The notes under the pieces: model-generated
Seen by the model: only the letters and a program-made list of their open reading frames with translations
Database searches by the model: none
Told to the model about the DNA's origin: nothing
NCBI RefSeq assembly: GCF_000220395.1
Contig: NW_004086260.1
Span: 1-47,737 of the forward strand
Source: Ichthyophthirius multifiliis
Lineage: Eukaryota > Ciliophora > Oligohymenophorea > Hymenostomatida
DNA length: 47,737 bases
Direction of reading: 5' to 3'
Part shown: positions 1-13,047 of the stretch, piece by piece
Layout of the letters: the number at the start of each line of letters is the position of its first letter
How positions within the stretch are numbered: position 1 is the first letter of the stretch
Program-made: the position numbers and the translations under genes

Positions 1-2084
1 TCAATAAAATCTAATTTACATCTTTAATTACAGGTGTATGAAACCATTAGAATTTTTATAAAATAAAAATATTCTCCTAATTAAATAGGTAACATATCTG
101 CTTCTTCTACCAAAGAGTCAAGTTACAAAATTAGATTTTAGATTAAAATCCGGATTAATTACATAAAAGGTTATCCTATAACTTAATCAATATCATATCC
201 TATAACCTTTTTGATAGATGTGCTAGTTTTATAGATTTGTTTATTATATAAAGATATAAAAATAATAAAAGATTTTTATTAAAATAAATCTATTTGAGCA
301 TCCTATTTCTATAAATTTCTTTTCATTACATTCTTAGAATTATTTATGAATGATTTTTTATTTCTTTTAGAAAAATCAAAATATTCAATATATATTTACA
401 ACAATTATTATGTTTATGTATGTTTTGGGCTAATATCAATTAATCTATTAATTTTTTTATAAATATTCTATTTAGAAATAATACATTTATTTCCTTATTT
501 TTATAAGTCATCTAAATTTATATAGTCGTTACATAAAAATTAGTAAAACTCTTATCTTAATTATAGTGCTTTTTATATTTCTTTTTTTGTCTCTAATTAT
601 AAATAATCATACTCTATTATATAGGAAATTCCCAACCTTTAATTTTAGTATTCATGTTAATCGAAAAAAATTTTGAATTTATTATATGTTTAATTTAGTA
701 AAATATAGACAATTTATTGGGTTTATAACGAAGATTTTTCATTCACAAATTATTTAATATAAAATATTTGGGTAAACGATTTAGCAGGATTATTAGCTAT
801 TTACGTAAGAAAACTCATATACAGAGCTCTTATTTCTAAAAGAATACCTTCTTTTTAATTATGTGTTAAGTATTTTTAGAATAAATTGTTTAAATATTCA
901 ATAAGGAATTATTTCCGATATTTATGCCCATTAATTTATTAAATATTTTGGTTGTTTTGAGAATTTTTAAATTTAAAACAAAAACATATCTCTTAATTAC
1001 ATTTCATTAAATGGTTTGCGTAAACATTTTCAAAAGTAACTCCTTGTCCATTTTTCATATAATCTTCTATTGCGATGTTAAACAAAGGAATTAAAGAACG
1101 CACGTATAAACTAAATTTTTCAACTTTTAAACTATTTATATCAAAATTTATTAATTTTTAACAAATTTTTGATTATAAGAGAAAACCCAAATAATAGGAT
1201 AGAGGAAGAGTTATTAGAAAAGTAAAAAAAAAAGACATTTTTAAATCAATATTTAAATATAAAATACTAATCACACTATTAATTATTTAAATTGTACAAA
1301 CTTCACTATGTAAAAATTAAATTTCTAAATAGAAAAAAGGATAATCATATAAAAAAGATAAAAACTTTATTAAATTAAAAAAAAACTAAATCCATAATTA
1401 TATCTAAAGCTTACCAAATTTATCTATAAAAAGTATTATTATTTCAAACAATATAGAAATCCATTTATATTTATTTTTACTACTTTGAGCCAAATAATCA
1501 CTTTCTATTAATGAATAATCGAATTCATTTAATAATATTAAAATTTAAATTAAAAAAGATTAAATTAATATAATTATTGAAATAACAATATATTCCTTAT
1601 TAAAAATGCCATCCAAACTTAATTATATGAAAGGAATTAATAATAAATATTAATATGTTTGATAAAAATCGAAAAAATTAATCCATCTGCTTATAATTTG
1701 TTTTTTCTTTTACTATCTACAGTGTGCCAAAGCAAAAAAACGCATAAAAATGTAAAAATTAAAATGTATTTAAGTAAAAAACACAAAAAAGTATTTTAAT
1801 TTAAAAATTCTAGAATATAATTAAGGTTTTTTTTGAATATAAAATTACATTTTCAAAAGTTATCTAATAAAAGTGTCTTTTTTTTTTAGAAAGATAAGTT
1901 AAAATATATTATCTATTTGAATACTTATTAATTATATTTAATTCCATAATATTAAAAATAATGAAAATTTTAAGTTTCTATTAAATGCTTTTAATATTAA
2001 AGACATTTATGTAATATAAAATAATTTGCTTTTATAAGTAAAGCTTATATTTTCTTTAGTATTAATTTATTTATATATTTACAT
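1..2084 (-). CDS. TmcB-like transmembrane/PAS protein, 3' end outside window
   Basis: One frame without TGA runs about 694 codons from an ATG at 2084 to the window edge, with TAA/TAG read as Gln. The N-terminal third holds several hydrophobic membrane segments (for example TFLITLPLSYYLGFLL near 1190-1240). Next comes a Cys-rich cytosolic piece with the words FENVYANHLMKCNQEICFC (about 960-1060), helical repeats, then ISPKHTQ and a PAS-like stretch (KKVIGYDIDQVIGQPFM, about 135-215). This order is what I recall of the large ciliate TmcB/PAS membrane family; its exact function is not known to me, sensory signalling being the usual guess. The start is uncertain: a TTTATACAG acceptor-like site lies just upstream, so a further 5' exon is possible. 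No domain database was available. Confidence 0.7.
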
Positions 2085-2599
2085 ATTTTTTTGTTTTTAT
2101 AAATTTTGTTTATTGCCTGTATAAATAAAAATTAAAATAAGTTAAAGATAATTTAAAATTTTAATAATAAATTAGTAATTTAATTTAAATTAAAATAAAA
2201 ATTATATAATAAATAAATTTTATTTAATTAAATATATGGATAATTTTTTTTAAATAAAAAAAAATATATTTAAAGTATAATTAAATACAATAAAATATCT
2301 TATTTATATAATAATATATATGCTTATTAAATAATTTAAATAATATTTTAAATACATAATTTTAATTACTTATATTATTATTATATATAATATATAAAAT
2401 TAAATTTAATTTAAAATTATAAAAGAAGTTGCATTTTTTTTAATTTAATTAAATATTTCATATTTGAAATAAAAATAATAAAATAATTGCTTAGTATAAA
2501 ATGTTTTATACAAAAATAATATTTATATTATTAACAAATACAAAAAAAAAGGATAATAAATTTATATAATCAATAGCTTTAATAAAATTCTATATAATA

Positions 2600-2785
2600 A
2601 TGGCATTATCAGCTTCCTAGCTTCCTAAATTATTTATATTTATCACTCCTCAAATTTAAATCTATCCACCATTTCCAGTAATCGAATATTCAGCTACTGT
2701 TTTATAGAACATAATTTAACCTAAAATATGGTTTGATTATTATTACCAAAATAGTCATCGAAACAAATTAAAGATAAATAATTGA
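2600..2785 (+). CDS. Small unknown protein, 61 aa
   Basis: ATG to TGA gives 61 residues beginning MALSASQLPKLFIFITPQ, with a proline-rich centre (IYPPFPVIEY) and a Trp/Tyr-rich end. The stretch is visibly richer in G+C and in non-A/T codons than the DNA on both sides, which favours real coding. I recognise no family. It could be a complete small protein, or one exon of a longer gene whose other exons I cannot place. Confidence 0.4.
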
Positions 2786-4470
2786 AAATATTGTAGGGAT
2801 TTTTAGTAAAATGTAGGACACTAAAATTTTTTTTTTGATTAATATGCCATTTTTAAAATATTAAATTATAATTAGAAAAATTATTGTGTCTAATATTATA
2901 ATATTAATGAAATTTATAAAAGAACAATATATTTAATATAAATTAAAATGTCAATTAAAATTAATCGTATTATTTTTAATTTTTAAATATACAATATAAA
3001 TAATAAAATAATTAATTATTTGGAATAAAAAGCTAAAAATAATATTAATAATTAGAAAAAATTCTATTTTATTATATATTTAAGAAAATAAAATAAAAAT
3101 ATATAATTAATACATTATCAAAATAAAATTAATATTGACGTAAAAAAAATATTAAGTTTATAAAAATATAATTATTAATATATTTTAATATATAATTTAT
3201 TTTGGAATTTTAAACAAATTAAAAAATATTATATTTATGATTTTAATATTATTATCTTAATTTTAAATTTTGAGTATATAATTAAATAAATACAAAATTT
3301 TATAAAATTCCTTTTGTTTTTGCAATATTTATTAATTATGTATTATTTGTTTAAATAGAAATTATTTAAATTAAAAATATAATTTAAATTCGTATGTTTT
3401 AATATTTTGAAATTAATAAATTTAATTTATCAGAAAAATATTTAAATTAATAATAATGTATATTAAAATTTACATATTATTGAAATTATATATTTATTGG
3501 ATTATCTTTAATTATTTATATAATAAATTTTTTTATGAAATCAAATATATGAATTATATTTTAAAAAATATTAATTATATAAAGAAAAAATAAAGTATAT
3601 TATAAATAAACTATTTAAAAATAAAGAATAATTATAAATAATAAATATATAATAATCATATAATAAATTTATTTAATAAAAAAACAAAAAACAAAAATTA
3701 TTACAATTACATTTTATTGAACTCATAGTTTCATTTATTTTATAATATTCTTTATAGTATTTAATTATTTATACTTTAACTAATTTTTCATTAAATTATT
3801 ATATTTAAATTTCTAAAAATTTTTCTTTCTTTGTAAATTAAATAAAAAATTATTATAATAAATTAATATATTTGTTATTATAATTTTATTAATAAATATT
3901 TTTTTATTTTTTTTAAATAAAAATGTAATTATAATTTATTTATTTTTTACATTTATTAAAAAAAATAGTTATTTTTAACTTAATTAAAATATTTTTTTTA
4001 TTATTTTAATTTTTTGCTTTTATTTTTTCTAATTTTATTATTTAAATTAAATATAAAATATAGAAAACAATTTTTTATTTTTTTTTATATTTTTCTAATA
4101 AATATACTACATTTTTATCAATATATTTTTTCCTATTACTTTCTATTTTTTATTTACATTTTTTAATTTATTAAAAAATGATGGTATTATAATATTAAAG
4201 TTAAATATAAGAAATTTTAATATATATTTTATTATTTTATATTTTATATCAAATTTTGTATTATTTATTTAAAAAATCAATATTTTTAAGTTTTTATTAA
4301 ATAATTTTTATAAAAATAGAGAATAATTATATATTAATATTTAAAATTTAAAAAAAAAAAAATTATTTAGAATTTCTACTTTTATATTTAATTTCAAAGA
4401 AAAATTTAACATGAAAAGCAAAAAGATATAATACCAATTATATGTAAAATAGCATATTTTTTTTTTTATA
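2786..4470. other. AT-rich spacer
   Basis: Almost pure A/T with long A and T runs. Both strands were read for sustained coding with the ciliate code and no convincing exon was seen. Confidence 0.6.
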
Positions 4471-4477
4471 AAGCATA

Positions 4478-4616
4478 CTAAAAGTTAGGTGCGCCTAAAA
4501 TATTACAATAAGAATGTAATGCGAAGCATGCAAATAAAGATTGTGTTTTTAAATAAATATAACTAGAGTAATATCCGAAAACAAAAGTCATTGCACCTTA
4601 TCCAGCTTTTTTTTTA
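4478..4616 (+). ncRNA. Candidate structured small RNA ending in an oligo-T terminator
   Basis: An island of mixed-base sequence in A/T spacer. AGGTGC at 4487-4492 can pair with GCACCT at 4593-4598 to close the element. Inside is a perfect ATTACA/TGTAAT hairpin (4502-4507 with 4515-4520, 7-nt loop), followed by GCGAAGCATGC. AGAGTA at 4565-4570 fits the ANANNA H-box pattern. Nine T's follow at 4607-4615, as expected of an RNA polymerase III terminator. No frame codes for anything recognisable. An H/ACA-type or other pol III RNA is possible. It does not match what I recall of U1, U2, U4, U6, SRP, telomerase RNA or a tRNA. Class and strand are inference. Confidence 0.3.
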
Positions 4617-5649
4617 TAATATAAATAAATTTTTATTTTTAAAAAATATAATACTTGAAATTATAAATGAAGTTAAAATTGGTCTTTTTAAAATTAGTAA
4701 AAAAAAAGCTTAATAATGGCCTTTTTTAATACTTTAGAATAAATAAATAATTTAAAATTTAATTTTTTATTTACATAAGGAAAATATTAAAGGACTTATT
4801 ATTTATATTTTATAATTTTATTAAAATTACTTATTCATTATAGCTGTAAATAATACTTTGAATATAAACTCTTCAATAAAAGGTGCCTTTTTTATTTAAT
4901 ATTTTTTTTTATTTTAATTTTTTTTCAATATTTTAATTTATATACTGCAAAATTTTTTTTATTTCTATCCATTCTTTGTTAGTAAAGGCATTTTAAATTA
5001 ATTTTGTAAAAGTTTTTTACTTTTTTTAAATAATAAAATAAAAGATTAATAAATAAATACTTTTAATCTTTAAATTATTGAACTCATAAATAATATACTA
5101 TTAATAATTAAAGTAATCATTATAAATTTTATTTCTTAGAAAAAAGTATTATTAAACTATAAACATTCTAAAATACTTTCATCTTTTTCACAATAAAATA
5201 TTATTGTATTAATTGCTAGAATTAATGTTATTATAAAAGCTATTATTAGTTTTGATTTTATTTTTTAGTTTTATCTTTTATAATATAATTCGACATAATT
5301 ATCTTCATTTTAATTAAGCTTAACTTTAAAAAATTCTTTGAAAATATAAAAATATATATAACCCTTTTTAATAATTTTATATACTTTTTTTAATTATGAA
5401 TTTATAAATATAGTTTGTTGATACTATACTTTAACTATATATTGTACAAATTATATATTCCATTTTTAAACTTTTTTATTTATTCTTTTCAAAATAAAAA
5501 TAGTATGCTTAATCTTTTTATTACTATAATTTTAAAAATAAATTAAAAAATAATAAATAAATATTTATCAAGTAATATTAATAAATAAATAAAAAAAATT
5601 AATAAAAAAAAAATATAAATATAAAAAAATAAACAAATAAAATAAATAA
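4617..5649. other. AT-rich spacer upstream of ARPC5
   Basis: No supported gene. It probably carries the ARPC5 promoter, but no motif stands out from the A/T background. Confidence 0.6.
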
Positions 5650-6207
5650 ATGAATAAACAAACAACTAAAAAAGAAGACGAATAAGAACAATAATAATTA
5701 TTTTAAAATATATTAAAAGAAAAATAAGATAAATTAAGACAAAACTAAAATTCAGATATATCAACTAGAGTTAAAATTGCTATTGAAAATCCTCCTTTGA
5801 AATGTAATGATGAATAGACTATTGAAAAGTATGTATTATTAGTATAAAATGAATTTTCAAATATAAAAGGAAGAGAAAATGAACTTGTAAATAGTCTTAA
5901 TGATGAAGAAGCAGTCAATTTATATGAATATATAAATAAGGTTTAAAATTATTCAAATTTCATTATTATTAATTTATATTTATACATATTTTTTTTTTAA
6001 CAAATTTATTTATATTAGAGTTTTTAATATATATCTGAGGGAAAATCTAAAGAAGATAAATTTTTACCAGGAAAATTATTAAAAATACATTCTCTATTAA
6101 TTTAAAAGTTTGGAAAATCATTAATTTTAAGATCTATTTGTAAAAAAAAAGCCTTAATCTAAAAAATTGATAATTTTAAGGTTTCAAAAGACATAAACTA
6201 GTAATGA
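5650..6207 (+). CDS. ARPC5: Arp2/3 complex subunit 5 (p16-Arc)
   Basis: Two exons (5650-5940 and 6019-6207) joined across a 78-nt GT...AG intron give 159 aa ending at TGA. From residue about 45 the protein follows the ARPC5 fold: IAIENPPLKCNDEQTIEK, then EDEAVN-like LNDEEAVNLYEYINK at the exon end, then LPGKLLKIHSLLIQKFG and LRSICKKKAL near the C-terminus, matching the human pattern ALEKPL...LLQWHEKA...GSIVRVLTARK. Length is close to the family norm (about 150). ARPC5 is one of seven subunits of the Arp2/3 complex, which nucleates branched actin in the cytoplasm. The N-terminal 40 residues are Q/K-rich and not conserved. Confidence 0.88.
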
Positions 6208-6599
6208 ATTATGCAATAAACAAAAAAATATTGATAGAAATACTATTATTTATTTAAATGAATAATATTTATTTTTCTATATTTTGTTTTCTTAAAAAAC
6301 AAACTTGATAAAAATAAAAAATTGTGCTTTTTTTAAAAAAGGAATATTTTTTTATTTTTTAATATTATTACATTATATTAAATTTTAATTTATTTAATGA
6401 AAAAAGTTTTTATATTTAATTATATTTATTTTATTAAAAACTAAAATATATAAATTTAAGATAAAGATTTAACATATCAAAAATATTGAATTTTATTTTA
6501 TTTTTAATAAAAATAATAAAATATAATATGAATAATTATATAATCATGAGAATTTATTTTAATAAATATAAATAAAAGTTAAAAAATAAAATAAAAAAC

Positions 6600-7320
6600 T
6601 ATAAAAGATGCAATATTAATATTTTAAAATCTATAATAAATAGTCTTTGTAATATTTCCATTTAAAAAGTTACACTTTAAATTTAATTTCTTAAAATAAA
6701 TATCTAAACTTAAATCATATTAAGAAGTGATTAAACTATTATAAATATATGCTACTTATTACTTATTAAAATACATAACATTATATATAGATTAGAGGTT
6801 AATTGGAATATTTTTCTAAAAGTTAGGTACAATATAGGAAATAAAATTTAGACAAAGCATCAATTTCTTTTTTTTTAGTAAAAATTAGAATTTTATATAT
6901 TTATAAAATTATAATTTTTTTTATATACTTTTCAAATATAATTTTATCATAAAAAATATTAATTCTATTTATTAATAAATTTGTTTGAAAATTTCATTCA
7001 AATATACTTGATTCAATGCAATTCGGAAATATTTATTTGGGGTTTAAGTAAGTTTAGACTAACTAATTAATTTCTATAAAAATAGATAAACATAAATAAA
7101 CTTCTTTTAAAAAATTGAGCCTTCTTTCAAAAATAATATCTTAAATGTAAGGCTCTATTATAGTAAATAAATTCTTTTTAGATATTTTTCATCTTATTTT
7201 TTACTCACATCCTTTTATATATAATCTACATAAAATATTTCCGGATTTAATTTATTAATTATATTTTTATTTACTAATAATTTATATCTAAGTCTATTGG
7301 ATTCGTATACTATTTAAAAA
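6600..7320 (-). CDS. Unresolved coding region or gene remnant
   Basis: The minus strand carries sequence that looks coded: QIVYESNRLRYKLLVNKN and LNPEIFYVDYIQKDVSKKQD (about 7175-7315), continuing to LNQVYLNEIFKQIYQQIE (about 6960-7000). A candidate 5' splice site and AAAAAAAAG acceptor then lead to KIDALSKFYFLYCTQLLEKY (about 6800-6870). Composition is less A/T-biased than the flanks. I could not find a clear ATG or a single consistent exon chain, so this may be a multi-exon gene or a decaying copy. A relation to the TmcB-like gene at the window start is possible but unproven. Confidence 0.35.
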
Positions 7321-7560
7321 AATAAAAATTATTATTTTATTTTTAAAGTAAAAAACTAACATTCAATAAATTTCTCCTAATAAAAATTAATTAATATTTA
7401 GTTTTTTAATTAAAAACACAACTTTAAGTAATGTGTTTATATAAGTCAAAAACATATTTAAATTTTATTCTCAAACATTATAATAAGTAAATCTACAAAT
7501 ATAGGAATCAATATAAAATATATTATATTCATAAATTATTGTTCTTTTTTGTTTATATGA

Positions 7561-8528
7561 TTATTTATAATTCAATTAATCTAAAATAAAATAGTTTTAA
7601 TACAATTAAATTTAAATTAATTTATTTTTCAAGAAAATTTATTTATAGTAATGAAAGTAAAGAATGATAAATTATATAAATACAATGGTATAAATATAAT
7701 TAAATATTAGTTTATTTTTTAAATTGAACTTATATATGTTTTATTTATTTATTAATTAGATTATTGTAGAAAACTATATATTAAAACTTAAAAAAAAGTT
7801 TTTAAAATAAAAAATATTATAATTATATAAATAATAATAATAATCATATGATAATATATATATAAATATTTAATATTTTTATGTTTTAATCATAAATTTA
7901 TATATAAAGTTTTACTTTTATTTATTTATTCTAATATTTATCTTTATAATTTACATTTCTTTAAAAAAATTATTATTTATTTTATATATAATCTTTAATA
8001 TTTTTTTTAAATTAATTTATATAATATTTTATTATTAAATATTAGTATAAAATAAAAAAAAATATTTATATGATATTATTTTTATAATTTGAAATAATAA
8101 ATTTTATATTTTTTATAAAAATATCATCAATATTTTATATATATACGTATATAAAATTTTTAAATAATATTTTTTTAAATATTTTTTTTTATATTTTAAT
8201 ATATATATTTATATTAATTCTTTTTATTTTAAAAAATATTCAATTAATAAAAAATAAATGTTTTTATCCATTTATATATTTGTTTGTTTATTAATTTAAA
8301 AAATAAAAAAATTGCAGAAAAAAATAAAAAAGAAAGCTTTATAATAAGTATTATGTTGGAAATTCAACAAATAAATTTAAAAATGAAAATAATAAATTTA
8401 TAATTTATCTAATGTAAAAAAAGATAAATAAATAATAAGATATATATAATTATTTTAATTAAAACAAAAAAAATTGTATTAAAAAAACACATATAAAAAC
8501 AAAATTCAAAAATAAAATATTTTAAAAA
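7561..8528. other. AT-rich spacer upstream of THO2
   Basis: No supported coding or RNA gene seen on either strand. Confidence 0.6.
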
Positions 8529-11500
8529 ATGGAATCATAAAAGTAAATATATGTATATAAATTTGTAGATTAAGGATAAAAGTTATCATAATAAAATAAA
8601 GATTTGTAATTAACAGCATTTTTTAAAATAAAAATAACTTATTATTTCTTAAAAAAAAAAAAAAAAAGATTCCATGAATATAATGAGCGTAGAAAATTAA
8701 ATAATGATCTGGAAGTTTAAGATTTTTTGTTTTCTATACTTTTTGCTTACTTTAAAAAGAAAATATAGCAAGATAGATTATTTTAATTCTTCAACTAAAT
8801 TAAAGAAGTAAAATTAATACTTTTTTTATCTAACATAATATATTTTAATAAAAAAAGAAAAAAGATTAAGAAGAACTTAAATATATATACGAATACTTTT
8901 ATACAATAGGATTATATATAGATAGTATACAAAAGCAAATCGAAGATAAAGAATATATGGATTTAAAATAAAACTATCTTCAATTTTTAAAAAATCTTTC
9001 AGAAGAAAGATTAAGTAACGACCATACTTATATAGACACATTAAGTGAATTATAAATAAAGACATCCAAATTGATAGATGAAGACTTATTTGCAAGAAAA
9101 CGTCGAAAAATAAACACCAAAATGTTTTATTTATAGACCAAATACAATCTTTTTAGTTAATAAAATGAAGGATATTCTAAATTATTAGCCCTATTATTTG
9201 ATTTAAGAGAATAATTTAAACCTTAAGAAGTATATGAAGGAATAATAAACTTAATCGGATATTTTGATTTAGACCCAGACCGTGTATTGGAATGTTTATT
9301 AAATTTTTTCATCTTAAATTAAAATAATACCCTTTATATATAAATTATATAACATTTCAACAAAAGTTCCATAGCAAATTTATTAGGAAAAAAGCTCGAA
9401 TATTTTTCAACTCAAAAATAAAATTCTATCTATTTCCAAGATACAATAACCGTATGTGCCTATTTAATAAAATACGATTTAATAAAAGTAGAATAAGTAT
9501 GGAATTATCTACAACCCACAGATATTAAAATAACTGAATAATTCTCAAACACATTTAAACATGCATAAAATTATTATTCAGATTCTTATAAAATAATTCT
9601 CACATTCAGTGAAGATGATGAAAAGAAAAAAGCCTTTGAAGATGAAAGACTTAATATATTCCAAAATTAATTTCTTTCATATTAGAAATTATGGTTTTTG
9701 GAAGCCCTTGTGCGTGTGAATGCTTGGGAACATTTCTAAGAAGTTTTTAATGTTTTTGCCTCTTATATTGATTTAAAAGCCCATGGACCACTTTTGGATT
9801 CTCTTTTAGCTTTATTTGATTGGGTCATATAACCTTTTTATTAATAAATATCACCCTCTAGACATATTTTTAAGAATAGAAGTGCCCATAAGATGAGCAA
9901 GTATTTAGACAGTTAAACGAGTCTTGTTTAATAATAATAAATTAAATAAGTTGAAAATATAGATAATTGTGTAAAAGCAATGCTTCTTTTTTTAAGAATA
10001 ATTAAAGCTTACGTAGGATTAGATGCCATATTGTACGCAAAAGTATGCCGTATATGCAGATTTATATATAAATAAAATAATAGCTATTAATTGGAAATAT
10101 AAAAAATATGTGGAGAATATTTATTACCAGGAGTTTAATTATTCGAATGTAATCCAGGAGCTGTAAATGAACTTTGGAATGCATTTTCTTTATTTGATTA
10201 TAAGACAAGATTTTAATATTATTTAGAATGTTAATCTGAGAGAATGTATGAACTAGTTTATGCACTGTATAAATAAGGAAGAATAGTAAAAGAAGTAAAA
10301 GAAATATTTAATAAATTAAATAATGATAATAAAAAAATGTACTCGAAAAAAATCATTAAAATAGCACATAATAATCCTTTTGTTGTACAAGGATTTATCA
10401 TGAGAAGGGTTACGATGTAAAATTATGAAAATCTTATTCCTGATTCTATTGGAACATTTTAATATGGAACTAAACTTTCACATGATGTTTTTGTTTATTT
10501 AATAATACATCATATTGTGGATAAAAAAGAAAAAAAATATGATAATAAAACTGCCTCAATTGAAGTTTGGTTTAAAAATTGTTCACTTTTTATATCAAAT
10601 TTTTACAAAAAATTCTATCATGCCGATATGGTATTTTCTTATCTTTTTTTATTAAAAATTATTTATATATATTTTTTTTTAAGACTCCTATTTTTATGTA
10701 TTTTCTTAATGCTTTTAAAACAAGTCGTAAAAATATATTCGAACCTAATAAAAATGCAGCTATAGATCTTTATATATTCAAAGACATCATAGCTAAAATG
10801 ACAGGATTAGTAATTCCTTCAAATTTAAATGAAAATTAATTACAAGCATTTGCAGGGGGATTAACATTATAAGTAAAAATATAAACATACATAAACTAAA
10901 AAGAAATTAAAAAATAAAATAGGTATAAAGTTTAAGATTAACTGAAGAGGTAAAAAAATGTAAGAAAAGTCAAAAAGCATTAGAATAATTTTTTTGGAAA
11001 AGTACATATAAATTTATAGATTTAGAAATAGAAAACAAAAAGGAAAAATCATCATTAGCTTTCTATATGCTTTTATTATTAGGGCAAGAACGTGCCAAAT
11101 TTATGGATACATATGAATTCGATACTAAAACAATGGAAATGTTTTATGATATGATAAATGATTCTTTAAATTTACTAATTTATTTCCTTAGGTTTTAATC
11201 AGAAGGTTTTTCTTAATATCTTTAGTTAATGCCTTAAAAAGCCTTAAAAGAACTAGTTTTGACCTATCAAATTCCAATTGAAACAGCATTTTAAATAACT
11301 AGAGCGGGCTTTAAGTAATTTTCTTAAATGACAGAAAGCGAATAAGCTGAATGTTTTAAAGAAATCAAAGAATTGTATGATTCTTTAGACTACTAAACTA
11401 GGCTTATAGGTAATTATGAGCACATGGAAACAGAAATAAAGAAGAAGGATAAGAATAAGAAATAAGATTATCAAAAATAGAAAGCAGATAACAAAAAGGA

Positions 11501-12873
11501 TTATGGGATATAATCAAGCCAGAATTATATTGTACTTTCTGGATGCTTTCTTTAGAAAATATTAGTATAAATTAAGAAGTATACAAAGTACAAATAGCAG
11601 AAATAAAAGACAATATAAGTAAAAAATGGCAAGAAAAAATAAAAAAGAAAAAGATAAACCAAAAGAATTAAGAGATTAAGAATCTATTTTAAAAAAACTA
11701 GAAACTGAATTAGAAATATACACAAAAAGATATGAATAATATGAATTATATATATAATCTATAAAACCTAAATTATATATAGACTTTAAAGGTAAAATTT
11801 ATAATATAAATGAAATTTTAAAAACATAAAATAAAAAATAAAATATATATAAAATTATATATTAATATATATATAAAAAAATTAAATATATAAATTTTAT
11901 AATAAATATATATTTATATATATATTTATTTATATATTTTTTTTTAATAGAAAAAGATAATTTTATTACTTAATTTTCTTAAAGTTGTATTCTTCCTAGA
12001 ATGGTAATAGAATAAAACGAAGCTATGTATTGTTCTAGATTTTTTTTATGCCTTTTAAGAATCAACTATGCTCCTTTGAGTGATTCTGTTAGGTCTATTA
12101 AATAAATTGTTATGAAAATTTTACCATATATTTAATGTGCTACTGAAAAGGAAGCTATCAATATTTCTATTTTATTAATGACATTTTTAGACCATTTTCT
12201 AATTATTTGGATGGGTCTGAAAAATTATAAGAGTCTTTAAAAACTTATATTCATAAAAATATTATTGAAAAATTTGATTATGATAAATATAAAAATTATA
12301 TTTCAGCAAGTATTCTTGATAAAATGTTTAAAGTTATTTAATAAATGACCAAAAACGAAATCTAAGTTAGAAATATATTAACTCTTTTAAATGTTATTAA
12401 GAACATTTATCCTAAATATAAACATTAATGTTAAGAATGTAAAGTTTTAATGGATTAACTTGAAAAACAATTTTCAAAAGAAACTTATAAAAGTCTCACC
12501 ATTAGAATTGAAGGATATTAATTATTTTTAGGCTCTCTTAAAAATTTAACTGATGCTCCTACTAAATAAAAAGAATAGGAAAAGAAAAATATTACAAATC
12601 CTAGGTATATATTTATATATATATATCCTTTATTAATAAAAAAATGTTATATTCTTAAAAAAAGTACTGAAAATTTAAAAAGTAGTCATAGAAGTTCTGT
12701 AGAAAAATATAAAAAAGAACATGAAAAAAAAGAAAAATTACAAAGCAGAGAAAAATCAAGTGATAAAACTAGTAAAAGAGACGGAGAATCAAGAAATAAA
12801 AAATAAAGAGAGGACAGAAGTAATTAATAATATATTATTTAAAAAAAAAAAAAAAATATTTAAAATAGAATGA
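8529..12873 (+). CDS. THOC2: THO complex subunit 2
   Basis: About 1,260 aa from eight exons: 8529-8542, 8669-8807, 8858-10630, 10684-10872, 10923-11409, 11481-11791, 11951-12604 and 12665 to about 12873. THOC2 signatures in order: LIGYFDLDPDRVLECLLNFF, then NLLGKKLEYFSTQ, KAMLLFLRIIKAYVGLDA, LWDIIKPELYCTFWMLSL, FITQFSQSCILPR plus NEAMYCSRFF, and YISASILDKMFKVIQQMTKN. A K/E/R-rich charged tail follows. THOC2 is the scaffold of THO/TREX, which couples transcription to mRNA export in the nucleus. Oddities: exon 1 is 14 nt; the frame needs one extra base near 11,634-11,646 and near 12,161-12,177; the 71-nt intron at 11410-11480 could instead be coding with one base missing at 11,491-11,498. The stop is approximate because it follows a 16-A run. 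Confidence 0.85.
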
Positions 12874-13047
12874 ATAAAATAACAAAATATTTTTAAAAGA
12901 AAATATAAGAATATATAATTTAAAAATAAGAATATTTATATATAAAAATAAATTATTATTTATTTCTTAAAAAAAAAAAAAATTTTAGTAAAATTATATT
13001 TTTTTTTTTTAAAAAAAAAAAATTAAATCTATATTTTATTTGTTTTA

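Noticed and set aside
150-215. GGTTATCCTATAAC / TATCCTATAACC near-repeat at the left end
   Set aside because: It encodes the doubled VIG words of the PAS-like segment (VIGYDIDQVIG), not a mobile-element end.
7036-7045. TTGGGGTTT, and AACCCC at about 44,572, as possible telomere repeats
   Set aside because: Single units only; macronuclear telomeres are long G4T2 arrays, and the second lies inside the RCC1 coding sequence.
7116-7156. GAGCCTT/AAGGCTC inverted repeat suggesting a hairpin RNA
   Set aside because: The 7-bp arms lie within a coding-like stretch and have a 26-nt loop; chance or codon effect is more likely.
11410-11480. Treating the THO2 segment here as certain intron
   Set aside because: It splices in frame, but it also reads as K/Q-rich coding if one A is missing at 11,491-11,498, so it is reported as a possibility only.
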